DNA of 64,000 bases, taken from the NCBI RefSeq assembly GCF_003991905.1, contig NZ_RSCL01000001.1, positions 868,654 through 932,653 of the forward strand, written 5' to 3'. A program made the translations under genes and the position numbers. This DNA is from Dulcicalothrix desertica PCC 7102 (GTDB lineage Bacteria; Cyanobacteriota; Cyanobacteriia; Cyanobacteriales; Nostocaceae). The notes below the pieces were generated by a model, which was given only the letters and a program-made list of their open reading frames with translations, did not search any database and was not told the DNA's origin. Below, piece by piece: positions 35,924 to 46,037 of this stretch (within the stretch, counting starts at the first letter, position 1; each line of letters opens with the position of its first letter).

Positions 35924-36883
35924 TTAAAAATTCTTTGTGTAATTACTCGTCCATTCTAGTAAGTTAAGTTTGTGTAATATAATTTGTCTTGCTTCTGCGA
36001 TTGCTTCAGAGGCTTCGTACCAAGCATCGGGTGTTGCTGTTACTTCTTGGATGTACTTTAAACCTTTTTCGTCTAAGCTTGGTAAACGTAAAAAGCTACC
36101 TGGTGGTAATAGCTTATCTGCGGCGCCTCCTCCGTAATATATTGGTAAGCACCATGCTAACAGTGAATCCCACATTTTTTCGCTGACGTATAAATCATTG
36201 CTAGCATAGTTTTCAATTGCTAAATTGTATCGGTAAGGCGCCATTGCGTGCCATTTGTTGGCAAGTTCTCCCCCAGATGCTACCCAAGTTGGTAAATTAC
36301 GTCCGTAAAAATCACAATCAATTTGATGATTCTGTAATAACCGTAAAAATTCTAATCGCTGACGATGGTTTGCTGTGCGGCTTATTCCTGATGTTATCCA
36401 ACTGCATGTGCGAGTTTTTTCTGGTACTGGCATTTCGTTGAGTTCGCGGAACGAGTTACTGTGATACCAAATTGCAGGCATGTATTCGGGTGTTGGCGCC
36501 GCGTTATCAGATGCGGATACATAACCGCAGTATTTAGTTGCCCATTCGTAACATGCTAAATTTGTTTCGTTAACTTCTTCAAGGGGTGGTTCGCGCCAAA
36601 GAAAGATAATTCGTTCTTTAGGGACTCCACGCAATAAAGGTTGCATTTCTTCTTCGCTAAACGAGGCGTAATGAAGTTCGGGTCTGAAGAATAAATATTT
36701 GTTTTTAAATACTGGGCGAATGCCTGCAAAATTGTACAGAAGTAAGAAGTCGGGTTTTTCAGCTTTGGCAAGCATTTGAATATTGCCCCACACACCAAAT
36801 TGGTAGGGGGTTTGTTGCCATAACCAATCGCTTTGATTAACTCCTGGATACTCAGTTAGCATTCCAACGATTTTTTTACTCAT
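35924..36883 (-). CDS. GT10-like (fucosyltransferase-type) glycosyltransferase
   Basis: 319 residues. The C-terminal half has the GT10 signature: YRYNLAIENYASNDLYVSEK then MWDSLLAWCLPIYYGGGAAD, where the E-x-Y-V-(S/T)-E-K-x-W motif binds GDP-sugar. The N-terminal half is GT-B-like. Family members move fucose or a related sugar from GDP-fucose. The presence of such an enzyme suggests a deoxy-hexose in the glycan. Donor is inferred. Confidence 0.8.
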   Translation of the reverse strand: MSKKIVGMLTEYPGVNQSDWLWQQTPYQFGVWGNIQMLAKAEKPDFLLLYNFAGIRPVFKNKYLFFRPELHYASFSEEEMQPLLRGVPKERIIFLWREPPLEEVNETNLACYEWATKYCGYVSASDNAAPTPEYMPAIWYHSNSFRELNEMPVPEKTRTCSWITSGISRTANHRQRLEFLRLLQNHQIDCDFYGRNLPTWVASGGELANKWHAMAPYRYNLAIENYASNDLYVSEKMWDSLLAWCLPIYYGGGAADKLLPPGSFLRLPSLDEKGLKYIQEVTATPDAWYEASEAIAEARQIILHKLNLLEWTSNYTKNF

Positions 36884-36905
36884 AGTTTTTAGTTCTCCCC
36901 TATAT

Positions 36906-38120
36906 TTAATTAATTACCTGCGGACGCATTGATTCTTCAACATAATTTAAAATATTGAGAATTCTGCTTTCCCATGAAAATTGCTGCGCGTAGTTAATAC
37001 TGTCTATATATCCTTCTGTTTGACGTGGGTATTTATCTAGCGCGTATTTTATTGCGTCAGCAAATTTGTGCGGGTTATCTGGTTCACACCAACATGCTAT
37101 TAAGGGGGAATCTTTGAATGGCATTAAGGGTAATATTTCTGTGGTTACTATAGGAGTTCCAGATGCCATGTATTGGAAAAATTTTACTGGGTTGGTATAG
37201 TCGGCTTCTTTTCCTGATAGGTGAGGATGTAATAGTAAGTCGGCGCCTTGAAATAAGCTAACTAACCGTTCGCGTGGCATTACCCAACCTAAGAAACTGA
37301 TGTTTGAGATATTTTTCTCTTTGGCTATTTGTCTATATGTTTCGACTTGGGCATCTTTTCCTCCGGTAACGACAAATTGGATATGAGGCATTTGTTCTGC
37401 TACTTCGATAAGTAGGTCGATACCTTTAAATTTATATAAAGCACCTGAGTAAACAACTAATATTTGTCTGCCATCTTGAAGTAGTTCTTGGCGCCAGTTT
37501 TGTGCAAGTTCTGGTTGACGTTCTAAAAACGATTGCTCAAAACCGTTATATACCCATGCTACTTTTTCTGGTGGCATTCCTTGCTCAATTAAGCTTTGAC
37601 GTACTGGTTCAGATTGAGTGATGGCAATTTGAAAGTAGCGACTATTTATAATTTCGGGTTCAAATGGTATTGTTTGAAAGTGATGTTTTTCAAATATCAC
37701 GGGAATTTGGTTTTTTACTGATGCTTTGACAAAATTCCAATCGCGTGTGTGTACTAACTTGGTGTGGCGCCGTAAATGAAATGGAAAGTAGTATTTTGTG
37801 GCAATGGTGCTAGAGTTTGTGAGTTTGCCTGGTACTCTGTCTATAGGATATGGCATTGGTAACGGCGCCACTTTTAGATGTTCTTGGGTATTATAAAAAG
37901 CTACAAATTTAGCGTCTGGTTTTTGTAGTTTAAAAGGATTAAATAACCAAGATAGATTTAATGGGTTAGCCTTTTTATTGTGGTAAGCTAACACAGAAGA
38001 GTAACCCAAGTTTGCAGCAGCATTCGCACAAAGTACATCGTGTATTTCATGTGCTGTATCAGGTTTGAGCGAAAGTTCTCCTGTATAAAACAGGTATTTG
38101 TTTTGATTTTTAGAAGACAT
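36906..38120 (-). CDS. GT4-family glycosyltransferase
   Basis: 404 residues. The GT-B fold's C-terminal domain has VYSGALYKFKGIDLLIEVAE, FVVTGGKDAQVETYRQIAK and the E-x7-E region GADLLLHPHLSGKEADYTNP, VKFFQYMASGTPIV. It belongs to GT4, which uses NDP-sugars with retention. It starts 7 bp after the ABC exporter stop. Confidence 0.88.
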   Translation of the reverse strand: MSSKNQNKYLFYTGELSLKPDTAHEIHDVLCANAAANLGYSSVLAYHNKKANPLNLSWLFNPFKLQKPDAKFVAFYNTQEHLKVAPLPMPYPIDRVPGKLTNSSTIATKYYFPFHLRRHTKLVHTRDWNFVKASVKNQIPVIFEKHHFQTIPFEPEIINSRYFQIAITQSEPVRQSLIEQGMPPEKVAWVYNGFEQSFLERQPELAQNWRQELLQDGRQILVVYSGALYKFKGIDLLIEVAEQMPHIQFVVTGGKDAQVETYRQIAKEKNISNISFLGWVMPRERLVSLFQGADLLLHPHLSGKEADYTNPVKFFQYMASGTPIVTTEILPLMPFKDSPLIACWCEPDNPHKFADAIKYALDKYPRQTEGYIDSINYAQQFSWESRILNILNYVEESMRPQVIN

Positions 38121-38127
38121 GTTGCTA

Positions 38128-40479
38128 TTACAATCCTATTTTTATTTTAGAATTTCCGTTTTGTTGATATTCAAGTCCATTACTGGAACTAGTAGAATTT
38201 AAAGATTTAGATTTTAAAAAATCTTCTAATTCTTGAATCGTATCCAGTAAATGAATTGCCGCATAATAAATATTTTTAATAATTTCCTTTTGCTCAGATG
38301 TTTGAACCTGATCATCTACAATTAGCGGCAACGAATGTAACATAAAATTTAAATGAGTACGTAACTTCTTAACAAGACGGTCAAGGTCATCTCGATATAC
38401 TTTATACGTATCATTTACTGATGTAATAAAGGTGGTTTGCAGTTTGACAATATCCTCAAATACTTCAATAATATTCTCGACGCGCGCTGTAGATTTACGT
38501 ATTTCTTCAATAAGTTCTTCCCTCTCCTGCGAGTTTTCTGCTTCGTCGAGTAATAATTGCAAAAACCCAATCGTTGGATTTAGTCGTGTCCGTAATTCGT
38601 GGGGTATGCGAACTAAATTCTGATTGTGAGTTAGTACTTCTGTATTTTGTCCATTCGTTAATTTAACTTCTGCAAATTGCTTTTCAGAATCTTCGGCGCC
38701 AAATTGCATCGTGTAAAGTCGTGTATAATAGCCACCTTTCTGTAAAAGTGAGTTGTGAGTTCCGACTTCTACAACTTTTCCTTGGTCTAAAACCGCTATT
38801 TGGTCAGCAGCTTGAACTGTAGATAAACGGTGGGCAATAACTAAAGTTGTTCTGTCTTTACTCAAGTCATCGATAGCTGCTTGCACAACTCGTTCAGATA
38901 CAGTATCAAGCGCACTAGTTGCTTCATCGAGAATTAAAATCTCTGGGTTTTGTAATAATGCACGTGCTATAGCTAATCTTTGTCGTTGTCCCCCCGATAG
39001 CATTACACCTCTATCACCTATTAGCGTATCAAAACCTTGTGATAGCTTTGTGACAAACTCATAAGCATTCGCGCGTTGGGTAGCAGCTATTATTTCTTCT
39101 TCGGTTGCGTCGGGTTTTCCGTATGCAATGTTATATCGTACTGTGTCGTTAAACAAAAATGTATCTTGACTAACAATACCCATTGCACGACGTAATGACT
39201 GAATATCAAATTCTTTCAAATCTACGCCATCTAATAAAATACTACCAGAAATTACATCATAAAAGCGCGGTAACAAGTCCGCCATTGTTGATTTTCCGGC
39301 GCCTGAACTACCAACTAAAGCTAAAGTAGTACCCTTCGGCAAAAACAAATCGACTTCTTTTAATACTAATTTGTCGCTACCTGGGTAAGCAAAAGAAATC
39401 TTATTAAAATGAATTCCTTTTTCAAGCGCTTTGTAAATCTTTGCTCCCCGACTCATAAACGGCTTATTGTCACGTCTCAGAAAATCGTTAGCAATAGATA
39501 CACTTGTTGAAGCGTTCGCAAAGCTACTACGAATTGCATTTAGCTGAGATATAAAAGGCAGTAAACGCAGAAGTACTAATAAATATGTAAAGATTACAGT
39601 CGAAAGTGAGGAAATTTGAGATGCGAATAAATACTTACTAAGCAGTATAATCATTACCAATGCTGTAATTCCCATTACCTCACTAACGGGTGTGATTGCC
39701 TCAGAATTTGCTTGCGATTTAAAATCAGCTTGTTCGCGGTTGCGAATTAATTTGACAATTTTTGTATATTCGCGGTCTTCATTAGCTGTTGCGCGTACTA
39801 AACGCATTCCGTTCATTACTTCCAAAACGGTTATCGAATATGCTCTTGACATATCCGAAAGCAATTTACCATAATCTTTCGACCGAGAAATTGCATATTG
39901 GTTGACTAATGTTACAAGTGATAGTAAAAATGTTGCTGCTATCGTTAACTGCCACGAAATAGAGAGCAATACACCAATAAATACGAAAATTGTAATAACT
40001 AAAATTGAGACCCGAATGACAGTATTAACAGAACTCGCTGCTTTTCCTAACTCTGCACTCAAGCTATTAATCGCATCACCAACTTTGGTTTTGACGAAGT
40101 AATCTAAATCGACTTCTAACAAGTTTTTTAAACCTGCTTCCCGCATGTCAGTAGTCAATGTGCGTGCAAGTGAACTTGATGTTAAAGTGCTTGCATAGCT
40201 GGCAAGATTTTTTAATATAATAGTTAATATAATTGCTATTGCCATGACCAAAGTACGATAATCTTCTGGTACTCGGTCGAAAGGTCGCATTACAATTTTT
40301 AATATATCTGGTGCGTTATTTAGTTCAATATCTAGCCCAATAATTTTTAAAACAACTGGTACAATTAGCGTAGTACCAACTCCATTAAATAAGGCGCCAG
40401 AAAATCCTAGTAGGAATGTCAGAAGCATCCAACCAGGATAAGGTTTAGCAAATCTAATTAAAAGTTTAAAAGTGGACAT
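38128..40479 (-). CDS. ABC exporter (MsbA/HepA-like) fused to two tandem histidine-kinase DHp-like domains
   Basis: 783 residues from ATG 40479; an upstream ATG at 40608 would overlap the previous gene by 118 bases and adds non-homologous residues. Residues 1-340 are six membrane helices (RFAKPYPGWMLLTFLLGFSG onward). Residues about 360-590 are the ABC ATPase with Walker A LVGSSGAGKST (about 390), signature LSGGQRQR (about 495) and Walker B LILDEATSALD. After that, where family members end, residues 624-685 read PHELRTRLNPTIGFLQLLLD with His627, a HisKA box, and a second copy reads KLRTHLNFMLHSLPLIVDD about 80 residues later, with Lys at the His site. No HATPase follows. Probable role: glycan export with regulated activity. 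Confidence 0.85.
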   Translation of the reverse strand: MSTFKLLIRFAKPYPGWMLLTFLLGFSGALFNGVGTTLIVPVVLKIIGLDIELNNAPDILKIVMRPFDRVPEDYRTLVMAIAIILTIILKNLASYASTLTSSSLARTLTTDMREAGLKNLLEVDLDYFVKTKVGDAINSLSAELGKAASSVNTVIRVSILVITIFVFIGVLLSISWQLTIAATFLLSLVTLVNQYAISRSKDYGKLLSDMSRAYSITVLEVMNGMRLVRATANEDREYTKIVKLIRNREQADFKSQANSEAITPVSEVMGITALVMIILLSKYLFASQISSLSTVIFTYLLVLLRLLPFISQLNAIRSSFANASTSVSIANDFLRRDNKPFMSRGAKIYKALEKGIHFNKISFAYPGSDKLVLKEVDLFLPKGTTLALVGSSGAGKSTMADLLPRFYDVISGSILLDGVDLKEFDIQSLRRAMGIVSQDTFLFNDTVRYNIAYGKPDATEEEIIAATQRANAYEFVTKLSQGFDTLIGDRGVMLSGGQRQRLAIARALLQNPEILILDEATSALDTVSERVVQAAIDDLSKDRTTLVIAHRLSTVQAADQIAVLDQGKVVEVGTHNSLLQKGGYYTRLYTMQFGAEDSEKQFAEVKLTNGQNTEVLTHNQNLVRIPHELRTRLNPTIGFLQLLLDEAENSQEREELIEEIRKSTARVENIIEVFEDIVKLQTTFITSVNDTYKVYRDDLDRLVKKLRTHLNFMLHSLPLIVDDQVQTSEQKEIIKNIYYAAIHLLDTIQELEDFLKSKSLNSTSSSNGLEYQQNGNSKIKIGL

Positions 40480-40489
40480 TGGTAATATA

Positions 40490-41659
40490 TTATTTATATA
40501 ACTTATTGATAACACTTGCGAGCGTTGTAGCCATAGTGGAAGTACTATATTTTTCAATACAGCGGGTTCTGGCTTTACGTCCTTTAACGGTTGCGGTATC
40601 AAAATCATTGAATATGACTTCGATTTGTGCAGCTATTTGTTCGGGTGCTGATGGTTCAACTAAATAACCTGTATCAGCTAATATCTCAGGTATATCACCT
40701 ACACAGGTAGAAATCACAGGTTTACCCATTGCCATTCCGTCTGTTAACTTTAGAGGAAACTGTGCGCGTGCGACTACGGTATCGCGCTGTGGTACAACAA
40801 CAACATGCGCTGCTGCCACAATTTCTGGCATCGCTTCTACTGGCTTTTTTGGTAATTTAATAATCCAACGTCCCCATTTACTAATTAATTGCTCATCGTA
40901 ATTATCATATGGACTGCCACCGACAATTACTAACCGCAAATCATCACGATTAAGTTTATCGAGTGCTATCAATACGTCTTCAACACCTTTATGTGGACGC
41001 GGGGCGCCGGGAAACATCAAAATGCGATAATTTGAAAGTCCATACTTAGAGCGACTTGCTTCAGGGTCGTATTTATCTGGGTTAAACATTTCGGTATCTT
41101 TACCATTTGGTACATAAACACCCCCAAATCTATCCTGAAGAAATTCTGTATCAATAGTTATGCCATCTGCCCACTTAACCAAACTTTCCATCCAATTAAT
41201 ATAAACTGGATGGTCAGGAAATCTAAGGGCGCCGTTCGATTTGAGAATATCACGGGCAAATTGTTTAATTCCTGGTTGGTACTTCCAATCAAAACCACCA
41301 TGCCAACTTAGTTCCCAGTCATCCATATCAACCAAAACCGGACGATGACGACTTAATTTATCAAGCAATGCCACACCAAAGCTAGTTGGTTTTGGCTTAA
41401 CTGCGTAAATTACATCACCCGATAGCTTTTGCCGTAATTGTCGCGCTGACCCAAAAAACTGAGGATAATTGCTACCAGCTATAGAAATAACTGGAATTCC
41501 ATCAGGGGGTATGGCATATAAATCTTTGCCGAAATTAAAACCGACAACTTCGACGTCATAATTAAGTTGCTTGAGGACTTGAGCTAGTAAATAAGCTCTA
41601 ACCGTCCCTCCTCCAGAGAGGTCGCTAACAACTAATGAAAACTTTAATTGATTTGCCAT
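40490..41659 (-). CDS. GT4-family glycosyltransferase
   Basis: 389 residues from ATG 41659; a TTG at 41668 would add three residues. GT-B fold: N-terminal LKFSLVVSDLSGGGTVRAYL, C-terminal FPGAPRPHKGVEDVLIALDK, LVIVGGSPYDNYDEQL and the nucleotide loop HVVVVPQRDTVVARAQFPLK, LTDGMAMGKPVIS. Probably adds an early sugar to the glycan. The ABC exporter starts 10 bp after it. Confidence 0.88.
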   Translation of the reverse strand: MANQLKFSLVVSDLSGGGTVRAYLLAQVLKQLNYDVEVVGFNFGKDLYAIPPDGIPVISIAGSNYPQFFGSARQLRQKLSGDVIYAVKPKPTSFGVALLDKLSRHRPVLVDMDDWELSWHGGFDWKYQPGIKQFARDILKSNGALRFPDHPVYINWMESLVKWADGITIDTEFLQDRFGGVYVPNGKDTEMFNPDKYDPEASRSKYGLSNYRILMFPGAPRPHKGVEDVLIALDKLNRDDLRLVIVGGSPYDNYDEQLISKWGRWIIKLPKKPVEAMPEIVAAAHVVVVPQRDTVVARAQFPLKLTDGMAMGKPVISTCVGDIPEILADTGYLVEPSAPEQIAAQIEVIFNDFDTATVKGRKARTRCIEKYSTSTMATTLASVINKLYK

Positions 41660-41674
41660 TACTCCCAACGTGCC

Positions 41675-42709
41675 TTACTGCGATTTATCTGGACTAAGTT
41701 TACCAAGGCGCAAAATTTTAGTAGAAATAAAGTTAATTATTTTTTGGCTTCGTGACCCACGTAAGTTTTCATATAATAAAGACTGCGGTAAAACCATTCG
41801 TAGTAAGTAAGCTATAAACAAACTAAACCTACTATTTACTTTAAACTTTCCATTAAACAGTTGAACCGGATAATTTACAATTTTTCCTAATTTAAAAAAG
41901 TTATTTGTATCTTTTTCAATTAAAGTTTGTTCTAAAAAATACTTTATTCCTGGCTGAGAATAATGTCTTAACTCATCACTTTTACCGGCTTCAATTTCGT
42001 ATAGTAAAACATAGTAGTTTTTCATATACTCCCAATTGTTGGTTCTATTGGTTTCGTGTTTGGTGTAAAAAGTACCAACAATCGGTGTATATATATAATC
42101 TATGCCTAATGCTAATAAACTGAGTGCAAAATCTCTATCTTGTAAAGCCTTAAGACGGCTATCAAAAGATGCAGCTTGCAAAACTTCTTTTTTAATCAAC
42201 ATGCACTGCTGCAACACTGGGAACGGTGATTTAGCAAGAAAATCAGGTAAAAGTAAACGCTGTTTTAACTCTTCACGATTTAACGAACCGATAATATTTT
42301 GCTCACGACTGATAATATTTTGGTTACTGTCAAGGAATACGCGCTCATAGTCACAGTAAAGTACAACGTTTTGGTTTTCTAACTTTTCTAAACAACTCAA
42401 CTGAAACCGCGTTTTATCTTCGTGAATCCAATCATCTGGGTCTAAACACTGAATCCATTCACCCAAAGCTTTTTCAATACCCAAATTACGCGCAGTAGAT
42501 ACACCACCATTTTCTTTATAAAAATATTGTACTCGCTCGTCAGTAGCCATTAACCGTTCTGCTACTTCGCGAGTATTATCTGTTGACCCATCATCAACTA
42601 AAATACATTCTATATTAGTGTAAGTTTGTGCTAAAACGCTTTTAACACATTTTTCTAGATAGCTAGCTCGGTTGTAGCATGGTAAAATAATTGAGACTAA
42701 AGGAGTCAT
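41675..42709 (-). CDS. GT2-family glycosyltransferase
   Basis: 344 residues. GT-A fold with VSIILPCYNRASYLEKCVKS, the nucleotide strand ECILVDDGSTDNTREV and the DXD-type WIQCLDPDDWI. It also has a long C-terminal tail without a recognised domain. It is the first gene of the seven-gene operon, so the promoter is expected in the 280 bases upstream. Confidence 0.9.
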   Translation of the reverse strand: MTPLVSIILPCYNRASYLEKCVKSVLAQTYTNIECILVDDGSTDNTREVAERLMATDERVQYFYKENGGVSTARNLGIEKALGEWIQCLDPDDWIHEDKTRFQLSCLEKLENQNVVLYCDYERVFLDSNQNIISREQNIIGSLNREELKQRLLLPDFLAKSPFPVLQQCMLIKKEVLQAASFDSRLKALQDRDFALSLLALGIDYIYTPIVGTFYTKHETNRTNNWEYMKNYYVLLYEIEAGKSDELRHYSQPGIKYFLEQTLIEKDTNNFFKLGKIVNYPVQLFNGKFKVNSRFSLFIAYLLRMVLPQSLLYENLRGSRSQKIINFISTKILRLGKLSPDKSQ

Positions 42710-42988
42710 GGCTAAACCAATCCTAAATCATTAATATTACAGTGGGACTCAGAATTAAATTCATACAAATACATAAAAAATGTAACCTATTTTACCCTGA
42801 ACCCCTACCGAGAATGTACCGATAAATTCATCAATATCAGTACTACTAGCTCCTGTAACAAGTAATATCACAGATTGTAACCAGTATATTTGATTTATTT
42901 TTTGCTATCTAGTGGTTTACCGTTCAGTTATTCCCTGCCGCGTATACGACAGGGCGCCGAACCGTCACGCACTGGCTTATAATTGTGA

Positions 42989-43216
42989 TTACCAGCCAAT
43001 AAGTCTTAATTGACCTGTTTGAATATAGTCAAATATACGATAGATTTGGCGACGTTCTCCGTCACTAACATCGCTATGATTTAAAATAATTTCTGTGAGT
43101 AAGCTGTGGTCATTACGGCTATATACTCTAGAAAAAATAATTTTATCTACAATTTTTTTTACAGCTACTTCTGATTGATAATCATTTGATTTCATCATTG
43201 AAAGTTTGTGTAGCAT
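42989..43216 (-). CDS. Conserved small cyanobacterial protein, unknown
   Basis: 75 residues: start MLHKLSMMKSNDYQSEVAVK, then RNDHSLLTEIILNHSDVSDG and ERRQIYRIFDYIQTGQLRLI. The block ERRQI-x-RIFD-x-(I/L)Q-x-G-(Q/R)-L is recalled from a cyanobacterial small-protein family found near heterocyst-related genes, but I cannot name it. No DNA-binding motif is seen. GGAG lies upstream (plus-strand CTCC at 43222). Confidence 0.55.
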   Translation of the reverse strand: MLHKLSMMKSNDYQSEVAVKKIVDKIIFSRVYSRNDHSLLTEIILNHSDVSDGERRQIYRIFDYIQTGQLRLIGW

Positions 43217-43611
43217 AGCTCTCCTGATTATTAATTATTAAAAAAATAGCAAAATTTGCCCCGCTTATAGTTAAACAGCGTGCGTATAAAAATTTATTAA
43301 ATTTAAGTTAAGGCGGTAAACAAATTTTATCGTTTATAAAGTTTATGCTTTGGAATGCCTTTGTGGTATCTTTACAACATAAACTAATAAATCAATCTTG
43401 CTTTATATTTACATGATCACCCAGAGAATTTTTACTGATATCTAGATTTAAAGAACAAACCGTATAGTCAAAAATACGTGTAAATACTATTGCTTTTACC
43501 AAAAGGTTGTAAATTATAGGTGTTTCCGGTGAAGTCAATATAGATTTTTAGGAAAATCTTACAATTAATAAGCACTCACGGGCATATTCATAACAAACAA
43601 GAGTAAACAAG
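43217..43611. other. 395-bp intergenic region upstream of gloB
   Basis: AT-rich; no gene seen. It contains the divergent promoters of the small protein gene and gloB. Confidence 0.5.
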
Positions 43612-44385
43612 ATGCAGATAATTCGTATACCAGTACTTTCTGACAATTACATTTTCTTGCTTTGGGATAGTGTGCGTAAAATAGCCGCAGTAGTTGACCC
43701 TGCCGTAGCAAAACCAGTTTTAACAAAACTTCATGAACTCAACGCTGAATTGGTAGCTATTTTCAACACACACCACCATAGCGACCATGTAGGAGGAAAC
43801 CGTGAATTAATGACCCATTATCCCAACGTAACAGTCTACGGTGGAGAGTCAGACTCTGGACGTATTCCGGGGCAAAAAGTCTTTCTTCGTGAAGGGGACT
43901 CTGTAGAATTTGGCGACCGAACTGGCGCCGTGTTCTTTGTTCCTGGACACACACGCGCTCACATCGCTTATTATTTCCCACCTGTCACCCCAGAAGAAAC
44001 AGGCGAACTATTCTGTGGTGACACACTATTTGCAGGTGGATGCGGGCGCCTATTTGAGGGAACACCAGCGCAAATGGTAGATTCTCTCAGCAAAATACGG
44101 ACACTACCCGATAATACTCGTGTGTGGTGTGCCCATGAGTACACTCTCAAAAATCTTCAGTTTGCCCTTAGTGTCGATGGTAACAACCAAGATTTACAAC
44201 AAAGGTATACAAAAGTACAAGCTTCCCGCAATCAAGGAGAAGCCACAGTACCTTCACTATTAGGAATAGAAAAACTTACTAATCCATTTTTAAGATGGGA
44301 TATACCCGCATTACAAACAGCCGTAAAAACTAGCGAGCCAGTACAAGCATTCGCACGCCTACGCGGAATGAAAGACACATGGTAG
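43612..44385 (+). CDS. gloB: Hydroxyacylglutathione hydrolase (glyoxalase II)
   Basis: 257 residues. A metallo-beta-lactamase-fold enzyme that releases D-lactate from S-lactoylglutathione in methylglyoxal detoxification. The metal-binding motif [11 protein letters not shown] (residues 56-66) is intact, along with GHTRAHIAY, the bridging Asp in [17 protein letters not shown] and the C-terminal FLRWD block with arginine-rich glutathione site. Length and start are normal for the family. Confidence 0.97.
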   Translation: MQIIRIPVLSDNYIFLLWDSVRKIAAVVDPAVAKPVLTKLHELNAELVAIFNTHHHSDHVGGNRELMTHYPNVTVYGGESDSGRIPGQKVFLREGDSVEFGDRTGAVFFVPGHTRAHIAYYFPPVTPEETGELFCGDTLFAGGCGRLFEGTPAQMVDSLSKIRTLPDNTRVWCAHEYTLKNLQFALSVDGNNQDLQQRYTKVQASRNQGEATVPSLLGIEKLTNPFLRWDIPALQTAVKTSEPVQAFARLRGMKDTW

Positions 44386-44398
44386 TAATAAGCACTTT

Positions 44399-44480
44399 AG
44401 TGCTTTCTTAGTGCTTTCTTAGTGCTTTCTTAGTGCTTTCTTAGTGCTTTCTTAGTGCTTGTCAAGAAAGCACGAAAGTG
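44399..44480. repeat. 11-bp tandem repeat between convergent genes
   Basis: AGTGCTTTCTT repeats five times from 44399 to 44453, then a partial copy, and an inverted segment AAGAAAGCACGAAAGTGCTT ends the region. It folds into a long hairpin and probably terminates both gloB and the GT8 gene that converge here. Unit differs from those of the other tandem arrays. Confidence 0.9.
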
Positions 44481-44481
44481 C

Positions 44482-45441
44482 TTAATACGACGAAACCTTA
44501 ATCAAAGACTTAAATTGCTTCTTAAACGACCCATACATATTTTGAAATACACCTATTTGTTTCTGCCGGCGCCTTTTAGCAGCTTGTTCTACAGACCAGT
44601 TCGACCATATCGAGTTATCGAGATATTCGTAAAATAATTCCTTCTGCGGGTGGTTACAATTATCGTTCCAAGGTTTTTCGCGCGTTGAGTAATGGATAAT
44701 ATATGGATGGTTGAGCAGGTTATTATATTCTTCTTCACTGAATGGACTTTCTTGCCATGAACCAAACCGGAATAAATAAGGCATTTGATTCCAACGCGCG
44801 TCAAGTTCTCCCCATTTTCCTGCCAAAACTGCGTTTAACCCGTCTTGGTCGTGCCAACGCACCTGTTGTTTATAATCGTTGAGATATTTAATTACTTCCG
44901 AACTTGTGTTATTTTGGCGCCATTTTTTTAAATTAAATACTAGTACACCAGAATTGAAATATTTATAATCAGCAGGGATACTGAGTTCTTGATAGTTTAT
45001 TAAACCGCGCGGAGAAGAAACTAGCGGGGCGCCCATATCTTGCACTGCCAATAAATAATTGTCGCCCACATCTTGCTTCCAGAGCGACTCAATGTCACTA
45101 CGAACTATTACATCGCTATCTATATATATTGCTTTTTCGGTTTCGCTAGGTAAAAACTCTGGAATTAAAAGTCGATAATAAGCAGCAATTGTTATTGTTG
45201 ATGAAATTTGCATGTTCTTGAACTGCGATATGGGCGCTTTTATCCAAGTAACTTTGACTTGCTCTGATTTCAGATTTTCAGTTATCCGCTTTTTGTTGGC
45301 GCCCAAGACACCACCATCAATTATATACAAAGACAAATTCTGCGGATTTTGCATACTCGCAACAACCGAACGAGTGGTTGCTGCCAAAGGCATAGAGTAG
45401 TTATCATCTGTAGCACATACTAAAACTATAGAGTTATCCAT
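44482..45441 (-). CDS. GT8-family glycosyltransferase
   Basis: 319 residues. GT-A fold: VLVCATDDNYSMPLAATTRS, the DXD motif KAIYIDSDVIVRSDIESLW, then YFNSGVLVFNLKKWR and the C-terminal HYSTREKPWND with the usual His for the second metal ligand. It is a retaining galactosyl- or glucosyltransferase of the LPS or glycogenin type. It is not part of the 34-42 kb operon but may act on the same surface glycans. Confidence 0.9.
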   Translation of the reverse strand: MDNSIVLVCATDDNYSMPLAATTRSVVASMQNPQNLSLYIIDGGVLGANKKRITENLKSEQVKVTWIKAPISQFKNMQISSTITIAAYYRLLIPEFLPSETEKAIYIDSDVIVRSDIESLWKQDVGDNYLLAVQDMGAPLVSSPRGLINYQELSIPADYKYFNSGVLVFNLKKWRQNNTSSEVIKYLNDYKQQVRWHDQDGLNAVLAGKWGELDARWNQMPYLFRFGSWQESPFSEEEYNNLLNHPYIIHYSTREKPWNDNCNHPQKELFYEYLDNSIWSNWSVEQAAKRRRQKQIGVFQNMYGSFKKQFKSLIKVSSY

Positions 45442-46037
45442 AGATGCTTATTTTTTAAATTTCAACTGATTTAATTCATGTACTGACAAAATAAACGTAA
45501 AAATTACATGGCTATACTTAATTTGTTTAAAAATGTGATACTAAGTTAAATATTAACAGTTTATACACCTGCGAAAAAGTTTTGAAGTTTTTGTATCTAC
45601 CTTTACACTATCTGTTAACATATAGTTGCTTCCCAGGTAAGAGGAAAACCTACAATTACCAAGGTAAGTTACTAATGAATGAGTTGATTAGTAGCTGCAC
45701 CAAAAACTACGGTAGATAGAGGTGTATATGATATCATAGTACTTGTACAAACGATTCAGACGCTAACTTGACTTATTTTTTGGTGCTTTCTCAACATTCT
45801 TGGATACCAATTATACTTGCCTTGGAGCGGTACGGCGTTACTTTTATACTCAAGCTTATTTTTAATTTTTGAATCGCGCATTGCATTAATAGGGGTAAAT
45901 CATGAAATGGATTTTGTCAAAGACATAAAAAAATAATTCTTCAGGTTTAAAAAGTTTTAATTAAACCGAAGTGCCAAAATTAACCTAAACAATTAATAAT
46001 AAGACAAAGATAATAAACGTTAGTAACAAAAATTCAA
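45442..46037. other. 596-bp intergenic region
   Basis: No gene seen. It holds the promoters for the GT8 gene (minus) and the PAS-CRP gene (plus). No clear regulator site found. Confidence 0.5.

Noticed and set aside
44399-44480. Tandem 11-bp repeat as a CRISPR-like array
   Set aside because: Units are contiguous without spacers.
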